DNA of 64,000 nucleotides from Bacteroidales bacterium UBA3143 (GCA_002364735.1 DEZB01000023.1:1-64000), one strand, 5' to 3'. Shown: positions 53,367-63,457, counted from the first letter of the stretch. Numbers and translations: made by a program. Notes: a model not told the origin generated them from the letters alone.

Positions 53367-53511
53367 CAGATTGTTTATTTTTAAAAATTAAAAGTACCAA
53401 TTTATATTCGAATTTTCGTTCTATACTAAATAAATAAAGCTATTTGTAACACATGTAAACAAAAGGCTCATGAAAAAAAGATAATGTGGCTGCTTTTATA
53501 ACATTATATTC

Positions 53512-53519
53512 TAATTTTG
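53512..53519 (+). promoter_or_regulatory. candidate -7 box for prmA
   Basis: TAATTTTG fits TAnnTTTG and lies 17 bases before the prmA start at 53537, supporting that start over the one at 53486. Confidence 0.42.
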
Positions 53520-53536
53520 CAGCAAAAAGGAATAAT

Positions 53537-54370
53537 ATGAATTATATACAACTTTCTCTAATTGTCAGTCCACTTAATGAAGATACTACTGATGTCATTT
53601 CGTATCAATTAGGCGATATTGGTTATGATAGCTTTATTGCAACTGACAATGGGCTTGATGCTTATATACCAGTTTCTAATTTTTCAACAGATAAATTGGA
53701 TGAATTACTAAATAACTTATTGATAGACGTAAAAGTAGTATATGAGTTTAAGACTTTAGAAGACAAAAATTGGAATAAAGAGTGGGAAAAAAATTACTTT
53801 AGTCCTTTAGTTGTCTCAGACAAATGCCTTGTAAGAAGTTCTTTTCATCCTGTCAATCAAGTGTATGAATATGAAATAATAATTGATCCTAAAATGGCGT
53901 TTGGCACGGGTCATCACCAAACTACTTACTTGATGCTTCAAGAGATATTGAAGTCGGATTTGAAAAATAAGTCTGTTTTAGACATGGGTTGTGGAACGGC
54001 TGTTCTTGCAATAATAGCTGCTAAAATGGGAGCTTCTCGCTTAGTTGCTATAGATTTTGACGAATGGGCTTACAACAATGCAAAAGAAAATATTGTTCTT
54101 AATAGTCAAGCTGATATTGAAGTGGGCACAGCAGATCAAATAGAAAATGAAGAGTTTGAATATATTTTCGCTAATATAAACCGTAATGTTTTGTTGCAAG
54201 ATATTCAGCAGTATGCAAAATCATTGAAAGCAAATGGAACGCTCATTATGAGTGGTTTCTATTTGGATGATGTTCCAGAGATAAAATTAGAATGTGAAAA
54301 GAATAATTTGACTTTTCTAAATTTAGAGCAAAAAGACAATTGGACAGTTGTTGTATTCACTAAAAATTAG
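53537..54370 (+). CDS. prmA: ribosomal protein L11 methyltransferase
   Basis: 277 residues. The N-terminal L11-binding domain is followed by a Rossmann-type SAM domain with VLDMGCGTAVLAIIAAKMGA, the preceding DPKMAFGTGHHQTT substrate motif and the catalytic-loop ANINRNVLLQDI. It trimethylates L11. The start at 53537 is chosen because the upstream codons in frame show no family sequence. Confidence 0.94.
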   Translation: MNYIQLSLIVSPLNEDTTDVISYQLGDIGYDSFIATDNGLDAYIPVSNFSTDKLDELLNNLLIDVKVVYEFKTLEDKNWNKEWEKNYFSPLVVSDKCLVRSSFHPVNQVYEYEIIIDPKMAFGTGHHQTTYLMLQEILKSDLKNKSVLDMGCGTAVLAIIAAKMGASRLVAIDFDEWAYNNAKENIVLNSQADIEVGTADQIENEEFEYIFANINRNVLLQDIQQYAKSLKANGTLIMSGFYLDDVPEIKLECEKNNLTFLNLEQKDNWTVVVFTKN

Positions 54371-54411
54371 GACAATCTTATTTCTTATTTCACTTCTCAC
54401 TTTATTTATAT

Positions 54412-54419
54412 TACTTTTG
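54412..54419 (+). promoter_or_regulatory. candidate -7 box for the AspT-family transporter
   Basis: TACTTTTG fits TAnnTTTG; the start at 54499 lies about 79 bases downstream. No good -33 box is seen. Confidence 0.32.
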
Positions 54420-54498
54420 TAAAAGTTCTCATCGAGTACTATTTTAGGATATCATTAATATAATTAATAAATGACTCTTATTGAAAGAGATCAAACAG

Positions 54499-56169
54499 AT
54501 GGATTGGGTAAATGAATTAATTTTTGGAACTGGAATTGCACATTCTATGTTCGTTTTTGCGTTGGTAATATCTATAGGTATTGCCTTGGGTAGGATTAAG
54601 ATTTTTGGGGTATCTCTTGGTATAACTTGGATTCTTTTTGTTGGAATTGCTTTTGGGCATTTCGGATTAAATATTGATCCCGATATACTACATTTCATGA
54701 AAGAATTTGGACTCATCCTCTTTATCTATTCAATAGGTATGCAAGTTGGGCCAAGTTTTTTCTCGTCTTTCAAACAAGGAGGGCTTACGCTAAATTTATT
54801 AGCAACATCAATTGTGTTTTTAGGAGTAATCATTACTTATATTATTCATTTAGTTACAAATTTGCCTATTTCCACGATGGTTGGTATACTATCAGGTGCT
54901 GTAACCAATACGCCTGGATTGGGTGCGGCACAACAAACTTTGCAAGATGTAACGGGGGTGTTAGATCCAACTGTTTCTATGGGATATGCAGTTGCTTACC
55001 CGCTTGGTGTGGTAGGTATAATATTATCATTGATATTTTCCCGCTACATTTTCAAAATTAATATTGATAAAGAAACAAAGAATCTTGAAAATCTTGATGA
55101 GTCTAAACTTACAGAAGCCCAAGTCTTCTCTTTAAAAATTAGTAATCCTGCGGTTTTTGGTAAAACGCTATCCGCTACTAAAGTATTAATTGAAAAAGAA
55201 TTTGTTATCTCTCGCGTGAAGCATGCTATTGATGGTGTTTTAGAAATTGCTCACCCCAACACTATATTAGAAGAGGGAGATTTAGTATTGGTAGTTTCCA
55301 ATTTACAAAATATCGAATCCATATCTGCTTTGTTAGGCAGTAAAATTGAAATGGGACAAGTTGAATGGTCAAAGTTAGACAGTCAATTGGTTTCGAGGCG
55401 AATTGTTATTACTAAATCTGAAATCAATGGTAAAACTATTGGTGCTTTAAAGCTTAGAACACTTTATGGAATAAATGTAACAAGAGTTAACCGTGCCGGT
55501 TTAGATTTAATAGGCGATCCAAAGTTACAGCTACAGATTGGTGATAGGTTAACCGTTGTGGGTTCTGAAGATTCGGTAGCCAAAATAGAGGGTTTTTTAG
55601 GAAACTCACTCAAGCGATTGCGGGAGCCAAATCTTGTTTCTATTTTTATTGGAATAGCTTTAGGTATGTTATTAGGAAGCATACCTTTCATGATTCCTGG
55701 AATACCGCAACCTGTAAAGCTGGGATTAGCAGGTGGGCCTTTAATTGTATCAATTCTTATAAGTAAGTTTGGACCTCGATATAAGTTAGTGACCTACACT
55801 ACAATGAGTGCCAACTTGATGCTACGTGAAATTGGTATATCACTTTTCTTAGCCTGCGTGGGCTTGGAAGCAGGTGAAGGTTTTATTGAAACTATTGTGA
55901 ATGGGGGTTACATGTGGGTTGGATATGGTGTAATCATTACTGTGTTGCCTCTCTTAATTATTGGTACTGTGGGACGAATGGTGTTTAAGTTAAACTATTT
56001 CACATTGATGGGCCTTCTTTCAGGAAGTATGACCGATCCTCCTGCTTTATCGTTTGCAAATGAAACGGCAGGAAACGATATGCCAGCAGTGAGCTACGCT
56101 ACTGTTTATCCATTAACTATGTTCTTGCGTGTAGTGACGGCACAAATTTTGATTCTTCTTTTTATATAG
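54499..56169 (+). CDS. AspT/YidE-YbjL family putative transporter
   Basis: 556 residues from MDWVNELIFG. The family has two AspT duplication domains (about 20-180 and 380-550), each with about five membrane spans, joined by a cytoplasmic part with two TrkA-C-type (RCK_C) domains (VFGKTLSATKVLIEKEFVISRV and NGKTIGALKLRTLYGINVTRVNR). GAVTNTPGLGAAQQTL and the matching GSMTDPPALSFANETAG are the repeated transport motifs. Substrates of the Bacteroidota members are unknown; aspartate or alanine exchange is seen only for distant relatives. Confidence 0.87.
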   Translation: MDWVNELIFGTGIAHSMFVFALVISIGIALGRIKIFGVSLGITWILFVGIAFGHFGLNIDPDILHFMKEFGLILFIYSIGMQVGPSFFSSFKQGGLTLNLLATSIVFLGVIITYIIHLVTNLPISTMVGILSGAVTNTPGLGAAQQTLQDVTGVLDPTVSMGYAVAYPLGVVGIILSLIFSRYIFKINIDKETKNLENLDESKLTEAQVFSLKISNPAVFGKTLSATKVLIEKEFVISRVKHAIDGVLEIAHPNTILEEGDLVLVVSNLQNIESISALLGSKIEMGQVEWSKLDSQLVSRRIVITKSEINGKTIGALKLRTLYGINVTRVNRAGLDLIGDPKLQLQIGDRLTVVGSEDSVAKIEGFLGNSLKRLREPNLVSIFIGIALGMLLGSIPFMIPGIPQPVKLGLAGGPLIVSILISKFGPRYKLVTYTTMSANLMLREIGISLFLACVGLEAGEGFIETIVNGGYMWVGYGVIITVLPLLIIGTVGRMVFKLNYFTLMGLLSGSMTDPPALSFANETAGNDMPAVSYATVYPLTMFLRVVTAQILILLFI

Positions 56170-56272
56170 ACTTTGCAGAGAAGGTTTAAATTCTAATCTT
56201 ACTATTTTACGCTTACTTGTTGTTTTACTAATCGCCCAAAATCTAAGTTTAGTTTGATCTGAAAATAAATTG

Positions 56273-56280
56273 TATTTTTG
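56273..56280 (+). promoter_or_regulatory. candidate -7 box for malQ
   Basis: TATTTTTG fits TAnnTTTG and is 24 bases before the malQ start. A TTTG at 56253-56256 is 16 bases upstream, shorter than usual. Confidence 0.4.
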
Positions 56281-56304
56281 CATCCAAACAAATATGCATA
56301 CTAA

Positions 56305-58986
56305 ATGATCAAGATTAAGTTCAACATAGATTATACAACAGAGTGGGGCGAAGAATTATGCATCTCAGGTTCTCTCCCTGAATTGGGCACTTTAAATCAG
56401 AATGAAGCTTTTGTTCTGTCTACTAACAATGGTATTATTTGGAGTGGAGAAATAGAATTGTCTTCTGTTGACAAGCTTCCAGTTGAATACTATTATTTTG
56501 TTCGCAAAGATGGATGTGAATTAATAAGAGAGACCGCTCCAAATCGGTTATTAATATTTGCAGATAATGCTGAATATGAAGTTCAGGATTATTGGAAAAA
56601 CACTATTGAGCAGACATATCTATACACAGATGCATTCACTCAATCTATTTTTAAGCAATCTCTTCGGCCTCTTGAAATTCCAAAGTTCAATAAAAGCATA
56701 ATTTTAAATGTTGTTTGCCCATTTGCATCCAAAGATCAACATGTAGTTGTTTCAGGTGGGTGTGAGGAATTAGGCAACTGGGACTTACAGAAAGCTTTAC
56801 CAATGAAACCCATTCGCAACTGCGAATGGCAAGTGGAAATAAACGCAGAAAACATTTATTCCGCAGTTCTCTACAAGTTTGCCATTAGAAACAATGCAGA
56901 CTCGTCTGATATACACTGGGAAGAAGGAGAAAATAGAATTCTTATTGGAGTAAATAATAGCCCTGAACATATAAAGTTGGTTCATGTGGAAATGGGGCTT
57001 ATCTACAATTATGCTTCATTTCATTGGAAAGGAAAAGGCGTAGCCATTCCTATATTTTCAATCAAGTCTGATAGTAGTGTTGGAATAGGTGATTTTTTAG
57101 ATTTAAAGAAAATGGTGGATTGGGCTGCTGCAACTAATCAAAACATGATACAAATTCTGCCCATTAACGATACTAATTCCACTGGAACTTGGAAAGATTC
57201 ATATCCATATAATTCAATTTCAATATTTGCATTAAACCCTATCTACATATCATTAAACGATTTCAAGCTTAATGATATATCGAAACAAAAAATCTTTATT
57301 TCTGAGGCTCAGCGCCTGAACACACTTAAATGCATAGACTACGAAAAAGTATATGCACTTAAGTATAGCTTTCTGAAAAACCTTTTCGTTCAAGAAGGAA
57401 AAAAAGTAATGCAAAGTGCAGAGTATATAAGTTTTTATGATAAGAATGAAGACTGGTTATTTCCATATATATGTTTTTGTTATTTGAGAGATAAGTTCCA
57501 AACTGCATACTATGAGATGTGGGCTGATTTTCAAATTTACGAACCTGCAGAATTGAAGCGTTTGCTTGAAACAAATAAATATGCAAAAAACGAAACTGAT
57601 TTTTATGCATACTTGCAGTTTTTAGCTGACAAACAACTGAGCGAAACAAAACAATATGCACAACAAAATGGGGTTGCTTTAAAAGGTGATATCCCAATCG
57701 GAATAAACAGAGATAGTGTAGAGGCATGGACAGAGCCACATCTGTTTGATATGAAAATGCAATCGGGTGCGCCACCAGATGATTTTTCGGTGAATGGTCA
57801 AAACTGGGGATTCCCAACTTATAATTGGGATGAAATGGAGAGAAACAACTTTAAATGGTGGGAAAGAAGATTCCAAAAAATGGCTGACTACTTTGATGCA
57901 TACCGCATTGATCATATATTGGGTTTTTTTCGTATCTGGGAAATACCTACAAATCAAATTCAAGGTCTCTTAGGGCATTTTAGTCCTGCATTATCTTACA
58001 CCAAAGAAGAACTCCTTCACCAAGACTTTCCGTTTGAGGAATATAGAATGACACAACCATATATTCACATTAATATGTTGTTTGATGTCTTTGGTGAATA
58101 TACCGAAGAGGCCGTTAGTCATTATTTAGACGAAATTGAGGACGAGTGTTTCCAATTAAAACAGATGTGCAATACACAACGAAAAGTTGAAGCCCTATTC
58201 TCTGATAAATCAGACAATAAGAGCATTATTTTGCGTGAGGGTTTGTACAAACTATGTGCGGAGGTGTTATTTGTTCCTGATCCATATGATACAAACCGCT
58301 TTCATCCACGCATAATGGCGCATAACACCTCTTCTTTTAAGCATTTAGACGGAGTTACACAAGAGCGCTATTATCAACTTTACAATGATTTTTTCTATAA
58401 GCGACATAATCAATTTTGGTATGATCAAGCCATGCGTAAGTTACCTCAATTGGTGTCTGCAACAAATATGTTGGTGTGTGGCGAAGATTTAGGAATGGTG
58501 CCCAATTCTGTGAATTGGGCATTGAATGAATTAAAAATATTAAGCTTGGAAATACAACGCATGCCGAAAGAGATGAATGTCTTATTTTCTGATCTGAATC
58601 AACTACCTTATTTATCTGTCACAACTACTTCCACACACGACATGTCTACCATAAGAGGATGGTGGACAGAAGATAAGGAGAATACGCAATATTATTACAA
58701 TAATATATTAAAATTGGAGGGAGAAGCTCCTCAAGAGTGCACACCCGAGCTATGTGTCCAAATAGTAGATCAACATTTGTCATCCAGTTCACAATGGGCT
58801 ATAATTCCTTGGCAAGATTGGATGTCTATTGAAGGAGAGTTGCGGCGCGAGAATCCAGAAGACGAAAGAATCAATGTACCATCCAATTCACAACATTACT
58901 GGCAATATCGCATGCACTTATCAATTGAGGAACTACTTAGCAAAGCAGCTCTTAATGAACGAATAAAGGATATGAAGAGAAAGTGA
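56305..58986 (+). CDS. malQ: 4-alpha-glucanotransferase with two starch-binding domains
   Basis: 893 residues. Two N-terminal CBM20-type modules (about 1-115 and 130-240) bind alpha-glucan, each beginning like FNIDYTTEWGEELCISGSLPELG. The catalytic GH77 domain follows, with GDIPIGINRDSVEAW, the nucleophile Asp in YRIDHILGFFRIWEIP, the acid Glu in CGEDLGMVPNSV, and TSTHDMSTIRGWW. It transfers maltodextrin segments between chains. The binding modules indicate a polymeric substrate such as glycogen. The other glucan genes of the window lie at 23426-28043 and 60036-61784. Confidence 0.95.
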   Translation: MIKIKFNIDYTTEWGEELCISGSLPELGTLNQNEAFVLSTNNGIIWSGEIELSSVDKLPVEYYYFVRKDGCELIRETAPNRLLIFADNAEYEVQDYWKNTIEQTYLYTDAFTQSIFKQSLRPLEIPKFNKSIILNVVCPFASKDQHVVVSGGCEELGNWDLQKALPMKPIRNCEWQVEINAENIYSAVLYKFAIRNNADSSDIHWEEGENRILIGVNNSPEHIKLVHVEMGLIYNYASFHWKGKGVAIPIFSIKSDSSVGIGDFLDLKKMVDWAAATNQNMIQILPINDTNSTGTWKDSYPYNSISIFALNPIYISLNDFKLNDISKQKIFISEAQRLNTLKCIDYEKVYALKYSFLKNLFVQEGKKVMQSAEYISFYDKNEDWLFPYICFCYLRDKFQTAYYEMWADFQIYEPAELKRLLETNKYAKNETDFYAYLQFLADKQLSETKQYAQQNGVALKGDIPIGINRDSVEAWTEPHLFDMKMQSGAPPDDFSVNGQNWGFPTYNWDEMERNNFKWWERRFQKMADYFDAYRIDHILGFFRIWEIPTNQIQGLLGHFSPALSYTKEELLHQDFPFEEYRMTQPYIHINMLFDVFGEYTEEAVSHYLDEIEDECFQLKQMCNTQRKVEALFSDKSDNKSIILREGLYKLCAEVLFVPDPYDTNRFHPRIMAHNTSSFKHLDGVTQERYYQLYNDFFYKRHNQFWYDQAMRKLPQLVSATNMLVCGEDLGMVPNSVNWALNELKILSLEIQRMPKEMNVLFSDLNQLPYLSVTTTSTHDMSTIRGWWTEDKENTQYYYNNILKLEGEAPQECTPELCVQIVDQHLSSSSQWAIIPWQDWMSIEGELRRENPEDERINVPSNSQHYWQYRMHLSIEELLSKAALNERIKDMKRK

Positions 58987-59167
58987 TAATACATACATTT
59001 GGTAAGATAAAATCAATAAATTAGCCCCCTTAGAGAAACTTGCAATTGCTGATAATTTAAATTTTCAATTTCTGTAGATTTGAGAATGTGTTCACACTCT
59101 ACAAAAGCAACAACTTGTACGTAGAATGACTTTTCAGACTCAAAAGAAAGAACTGGCACATGGAGTA

Positions 59168-59188
59168 GCTTCTGTAGTCTACAGAAGC
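59168..59188. repeat. perfect 21-base palindrome
   Basis: GCTTCTGTAG and its exact reverse complement flank a single central T. It could be a protein-binding site or a tight hairpin. Confidence 0.85.
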
Positions 59189-59387
59189 ATAAACTTGTAC
59201 ATAGACTGATTTTTGTACCCTCGTAAAGGAGTAGCTTTATTCAGAATATATTGCTTGTGAACTTTGGAAAAGAGATTGATTAGCGTTTTTATTATTTTAG
59301 ACCTCGTATATGTTGAATATTTAATAATTTTATCGTTCCATTTCCAATTTTGTACGTGACTTTCTATCAGCTTTTCAAATATAAACA

Positions 59388-59419
59388 CAAAAAACCGTCT
59401 CAGGTAAATGAGACGGTTT
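59388..59419 (-). terminator. terminator downstream of mgsA
   Basis: AAACCGTCTCA (59392-59402) and TGAGACGGTTT (59409-59419) form a perfect 11-base stem with a 6-base loop; the minus strand then has T-rich sequence. It is 43 bases past the mgsA stop. Confidence 0.8.
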
Positions 59420-59424
59420 CATTA

Positions 59425-59447
59425 ATGATAAACACTTATCATTTTTT
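59425..59447 (+). terminator. plus-strand hairpin terminator
   Basis: ATGATAA (59425-59431) pairs with TTATCAT (59436-59442), followed by T's to 59447. The nearest plus-strand gene (malQ) ends 440 bases upstream, so it may close a long malQ 3' region or an unrecognised transcript. Confidence 0.5.
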
Positions 59448-59461
59448 GTATTTTTAAACGG

Positions 59462-59989
59462 TTAATTTGAGTCTTTGTCAGACGAATTAGTATCCTTAGC
59501 TTTTAGAGCTCCTTCAATTTCAATAGCTTCATCAGTATCATGTTTCACTCTGTCAAAAATCTCATAATGTGGGTGCATCGGTTTATAAGTCTCATCATCC
59601 CACAAACTACTTGTAATCATCAAGTCTGCACTATATCTGTTACATGCTATTGGAATATTGTGAACACGGCACTGTCTCAAGAGCATCATAATGTCTGCCT
59701 CGTGCGGTTGAGGGCTTAAATCGTCAATCAGAAAGACTGCTAAGTCTATTTCTTGACGCACCACCATTGCTGCAATTTCTGCATCACCACCCAACGGTCC
59801 AGAATTCATAATTTGCATGTCAGGATGAATGTCTCTATTTGCGAGAGCCTCTTTCACTAAGGTGCCTGTTGTGCCAGTACACACTAACGAATGGTTTGAT
59901 AAAAAGCTTGAGTTGTAAATCACCCAATCTATAATATCCACCTTTCTGTTATCATGTGCTACAAGGGCTATTCTTAATTTATTCTTCAT
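59462..59989 (-). CDS. mgsA: methylglyoxal synthase
   Basis: Converts dihydroxyacetone phosphate to methylglyoxal and phosphate, a bypass used when sugar phosphates accumulate. 175 residues: LVAHDNRK, TGTTG, the catalytic GPLGGDAEIAAM and LIDDLSPQPHEADI, and IPIACNRYSADLMI motifs are present. The last 25 residues are a Lys/Asp/Ser-rich extension. It is 46 bases after pgm and likely shares its transcript. Confidence 0.95.
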   Translation of the reverse strand: MKNKLRIALVAHDNRKVDIIDWVIYNSSFLSNHSLVCTGTTGTLVKEALANRDIHPDMQIMNSGPLGGDAEIAAMVVRQEIDLAVFLIDDLSPQPHEADIMMLLRQCRVHNIPIACNRYSADLMITSSLWDDETYKPMHPHYEIFDRVKHDTDEAIEIEGALKAKDTNSSDKDSN

Positions 59990-60035
59990 ATTTGTATTTT
60001 AGCTGTAATATGAGTTTTATCTTATAAAAACTCAC

Positions 60036-61784
60036 TTAAATTCCTAATTCACTTTTTATCTGATCAACTTTGTTTTGTGCTGCTTCCTCTGCAGTTTTTA
60101 GGTCTTCACGAGATGAAACTTTGCTATGAACCTCTATGTAGAACTTAATTTTAGGTTCTGTTCCTGATGGACGTATTGATAGTTTTGTTCCATCTTCAGT
60201 GTAATACTGCAGTACATTGGCTGTTGTGGGCATTGAAAGTGTAATGTCTTCTTTGGCAACAAAATCTATTGCTTCTAATGAAGCATAGTCTTTCAATAGG
60301 GTTACGTTAGATCCTCCTATTTTTGTTAGCGGATTGTTGCGGAAGTTTTTCATCATTGCTTCTATTTCATCTGCTCCTTCCTTCCCTTTTCTTACAATAG
60401 ATATTCCTTCTTCTTTGGAGTATCCATACTCCACATAAATGTCTTGTAGCATTTGATAAACTGTTCTGTCATTATCTTTAGCCCAAGCAGCTATTTCAGC
60501 AAAAAGCATACATGCAGAAACAGCATCTTTATCACGTACAAAATCACCAGCTAAAAAACCGTAACTCTCTTCGCCACCACCCAAGTAAGTTTTAGCATCT
60601 TCGTTTTTTCTAATTATATCGGCTATCCACTTAAATCCTGTGTAACAATCAAAAAGCTCTACTCCATTTTTATTTGCTATCTTGGTTACAAGCTCGCTGG
60701 TTACAATTGTTTTAACTGCATACTCCTTTCCAGTTATTTTACCCAATTCTTTCCAGCGAGTAATGAGGTAGTAGAGATAGATAATCATGGTTTGATTACC
60801 GTTCACCAATATAAATTCGCCATCTTCATTTCGGATAGCTGTACCAATTCGGTCAGCATCAGGGTCAGTAGCCATTACAATTTCAGCACCTGTTTCCATT
60901 GCTCTTTTCACTGCTAATGCTAATGCCGCAGGTTCTTCAGGGTTTGGTGAAACTACAGTTGGGAAGTCACCACTAATTACTTCTTGTTCTGGAACGCTTA
61001 TTATATTCGTAAAACCAACAGCTTTAAGAGCATCGGGCACAAGTGCCACACCTGCTCCGTGAATGGGAGTATATACTATTTTAAGGTCGTGATGTCTTTC
61101 AATGGCATCAGGAGAAAGTGATAGTTTTTTGACTTCATCAATGAAGGCTTTGTCCATATCCTTACCTATTATATTGATAAGTTTTGGGTTGCTTTCAAAC
61201 TTGATGTCTTCAACTTTCTTAATTCGATTTACTTCAATAATTATATTTTTATCATGTGGAGCCAAAACTTGTGCACCGTCGTTCCAATAAGCTTTGTATC
61301 CATTGTATTCTTTAGGATTGTGAGATGCAGTAATCATAATACCGCTTTGACAACCCAATTTGCGTATTGCATAAGAGACTTCTGGTGTAGGACGCAACGA
61401 TTCGAAAAGATATACCTTTATGCCATTAGCTGAAAATATATTTGCTGATATTTCAGCATATTTACGACTGTTGTTTCTACAATCGTGACCAATTACCACT
61501 TTTATTTGATCTAATTCGGCAAATTCTTGTAAAAGATAGTTAGAGAGTCCTTGTGTTGCACCTCCAATTGTGTATTTATTTATGCGATTGGAGCCTGCAC
61601 CCATTATGCCTCTTAATCCACCAGTCCCAAATTCAAGTTCTTTATAAAATGCATCAATGAGCAACGTTTTGTCTTCATTTTCCAGCATTTGCTCAACTTC
61701 TTTCTTTGTTTCTTCATCATAATTACCAGAAAGCCAAGATTGGGCCTTCTCAGTTACTTTTAATAATAATGCTTCTTCGTTCAT
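60036..61784 (-). CDS. phosphoglucomutase/phosphomannomutase family protein
   Basis: 582 residues. The phosphoserine loop is ITASHNPKEYNGYK, the metal site is ATDPDADRIGTAI, the sugar-binding loop is GGEESYGFLAGDFVRDKDAVS, and the phosphate-binding site is RPSGTEPKIKFYIEV. It exchanges glucose 1- and 6-phosphate and so connects the glycogen genes with central metabolism. It starts 38 bases after the C69 gene stop. Confidence 0.94.
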   Translation of the reverse strand: MNEEALLLKVTEKAQSWLSGNYDEETKKEVEQMLENEDKTLLIDAFYKELEFGTGGLRGIMGAGSNRINKYTIGGATQGLSNYLLQEFAELDQIKVVIGHDCRNNSRKYAEISANIFSANGIKVYLFESLRPTPEVSYAIRKLGCQSGIMITASHNPKEYNGYKAYWNDGAQVLAPHDKNIIIEVNRIKKVEDIKFESNPKLINIIGKDMDKAFIDEVKKLSLSPDAIERHHDLKIVYTPIHGAGVALVPDALKAVGFTNIISVPEQEVISGDFPTVVSPNPEEPAALALAVKRAMETGAEIVMATDPDADRIGTAIRNEDGEFILVNGNQTMIIYLYYLITRWKELGKITGKEYAVKTIVTSELVTKIANKNGVELFDCYTGFKWIADIIRKNEDAKTYLGGGEESYGFLAGDFVRDKDAVSACMLFAEIAAWAKDNDRTVYQMLQDIYVEYGYSKEEGISIVRKGKEGADEIEAMMKNFRNNPLTKIGGSNVTLLKDYASLEAIDFVAKEDITLSMPTTANVLQYYTEDGTKLSIRPSGTEPKIKFYIEVHSKVSSREDLKTAEEAAQNKVDQIKSELGI

Positions 61785-61822
61785 AATTTTCTAATATGTT
61801 TTCTAATTGATATTCAATAAAA

Positions 61823-63457
61823 TTAAAATAAGACTTTGTATTTGTCACCCGTTTCTTCTATCACTTTTCTGTAATGTTCGTTAGAATAACCAGGACGGTC
61901 GGGTGATGCAGGTTCTCCATGAGCATTCCGTTTAAACTTTCCATTCTCTTCTTTTTTTACTACACCATCTACATATTTCACCATTAAGTATTCACCTAAC
62001 TTTCGCCACTCTTTTAAGCCATTTGCTACACTATAATTAGTGTAGTCGTTTAAGAACTTAATTGCTTCAGGTTTTGATTCATTGTAAATTGCCAAGGCTT
62101 TCTTCTCAATATCTGGCTGTTGTGTTTCAAAGTAACCTTCAATTTTTTCCTGAAGTTCATTTACATGAATAATCTTATCACTGTAACGATTATACACCAT
62201 ATTAGAAACCCAGTTATGAATCCAGAAAGCGGAGTCCCATGTAAAGTTTAGCAAATCTCCATTTCCCTCTTTCATTGACTCAGGAATGGTTGTGTTTCCA
62301 ACATAAACTGGATAATAAACCGATTGTGCTGCATCGTCAACACCAAACCACAAAATTCCACCTATTTCATTCGGTAACCATGAGCGAGATTGTGAAACAA
62401 ATGAAAAGCCTGTTTGTTGTGTAGAGATAGGTCTTTCATTACAATATTCAACTGAATCTACTTTAAATGTTAGAGGAGACCAACGATATGGCAAATTGAA
62501 AGGTCCAGCTCCGTATTCATATCTCCAATCCAAATCAGTATCTTCGTAATGATCTCGCATGTATTTTTGAACATCACGTGTCGAAAGTTTTCTGTCAGGT
62601 TTGATATACAAAGGCATTGGGTCAGTAGTTTCACCTTTGGCATATGTTACGTATTTGCCCATATCCTTGTTTACATTGTTGAAAAATGACCATACTCTCG
62701 CTTCACAAAAGCGAAGAGCTCCAAAATCCAACGGCGCATATGCTTGCGCAAAACTAAAATCTGCGTCACTGCCAGAATAATATCCTTTTTTGCGTGCAAA
62801 GGAAATAACTTCGGGTGAATAAATACAATTCTCAGGATCATTGAGGGGAAATTGTTGTATACGTGCTTGATTGGCATGAGCAGAAACACAATCATCGGGA
62901 ATGCGCACAGCAACCCAAACCGCTCCTTTATTACCAACCCCTTTCCCAATTAATTCCATCACCCATACTTCATTTGGATCAGCGATAGAGAAGGATTCTC
63001 CAGAACTATAATATCCATGATTTTTAACTAAGTCGGTCATAATAGTGATGGCTTCACGTGCGTTTTTAGCTCTTTGCAAGGTTATGTATATAAGACTGCC
63101 ATAATCCATAATTCCTGTAGAGTCAGATAGTTCGGATCGACCTCCAAATGTGGTTTCACCTATCGCAAGCTGATGTTCATTCATGTTGCCCACTACATTA
63201 TATGTTTCAAGTGCTTGAGGTATTTCACCCAAATACTTTCCAGTATCCCACTCATAAACTTTCAGGATCTCACCTTTATGGTATTTTTTGGCAGGCCAAT
63301 GATACAGTTCACCATACAAATTGTAAGAGTCAGCAGAATATGATATCATGGTAGAACCATCTGTTGAAGCCTTTTTACCAATAAGAAAATTTGTGCAAGA
63401 AAAAATTGAAAGTACAGAAAGCTGAAAGATTATAATTAATCCAATAGTTTTTTTCAT
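61823..63457 (-). CDS. C69 family dipeptidase
   Basis: 544 residues. A signal peptide of 20 residues is followed by CTNFLIGKKASTDGSTMISYSADSY, where the exposed Cys 21 is the N-terminal nucleophile of this Ntn-hydrolase family. GETTFGGRSEL, YSSGESFSIADPNEVWVMELIGKG and RIPDDCVSAHANQARI are typical. It should hydrolyse dipeptides outside the cytoplasm. The sequence FSC before the cut could also be read as a weak lipobox, which would block the nucleophile. It heads a possible operon with phosphoglucomutase and mgsA. Confidence 0.92.
   Translation of the reverse strand: MKKTIGLIIIFQLSVLSIFSCTNFLIGKKASTDGSTMISYSADSYNLYGELYHWPAKKYHKGEILKVYEWDTGKYLGEIPQALETYNVVGNMNEHQLAIGETTFGGRSELSDSTGIMDYGSLIYITLQRAKNAREAITIMTDLVKNHGYYSSGESFSIADPNEVWVMELIGKGVGNKGAVWVAVRIPDDCVSAHANQARIQQFPLNDPENCIYSPEVISFARKKGYYSGSDADFSFAQAYAPLDFGALRFCEARVWSFFNNVNKDMGKYVTYAKGETTDPMPLYIKPDRKLSTRDVQKYMRDHYEDTDLDWRYEYGAGPFNLPYRWSPLTFKVDSVEYCNERPISTQQTGFSFVSQSRSWLPNEIGGILWFGVDDAAQSVYYPVYVGNTTIPESMKEGNGDLLNFTWDSAFWIHNWVSNMVYNRYSDKIIHVNELQEKIEGYFETQQPDIEKKALAIYNESKPEAIKFLNDYTNYSVANGLKEWRKLGEYLMVKYVDGVVKKEENGKFKRNAHGEPASPDRPGYSNEHYRKVIEETGDKYKVLF

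Larger units (their letters stand above)
58987..59461. other. gene-free stretch with palindrome and 80-base repeat pair
   Basis: 475 bases without a coding sequence. Two related segments begin TCTACAAAAG (59098) and TCTACAGAAG (59178), exactly 80 bases apart, both followed by ACTTGTAC. A perfect 21-base palindrome lies at 59168-59188. A weakly related copy of the dispersed 42-base element is readable on the minus strand near 59057-59100. Terminator hairpins for each strand lie at the right end. Confidence 0.55.
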
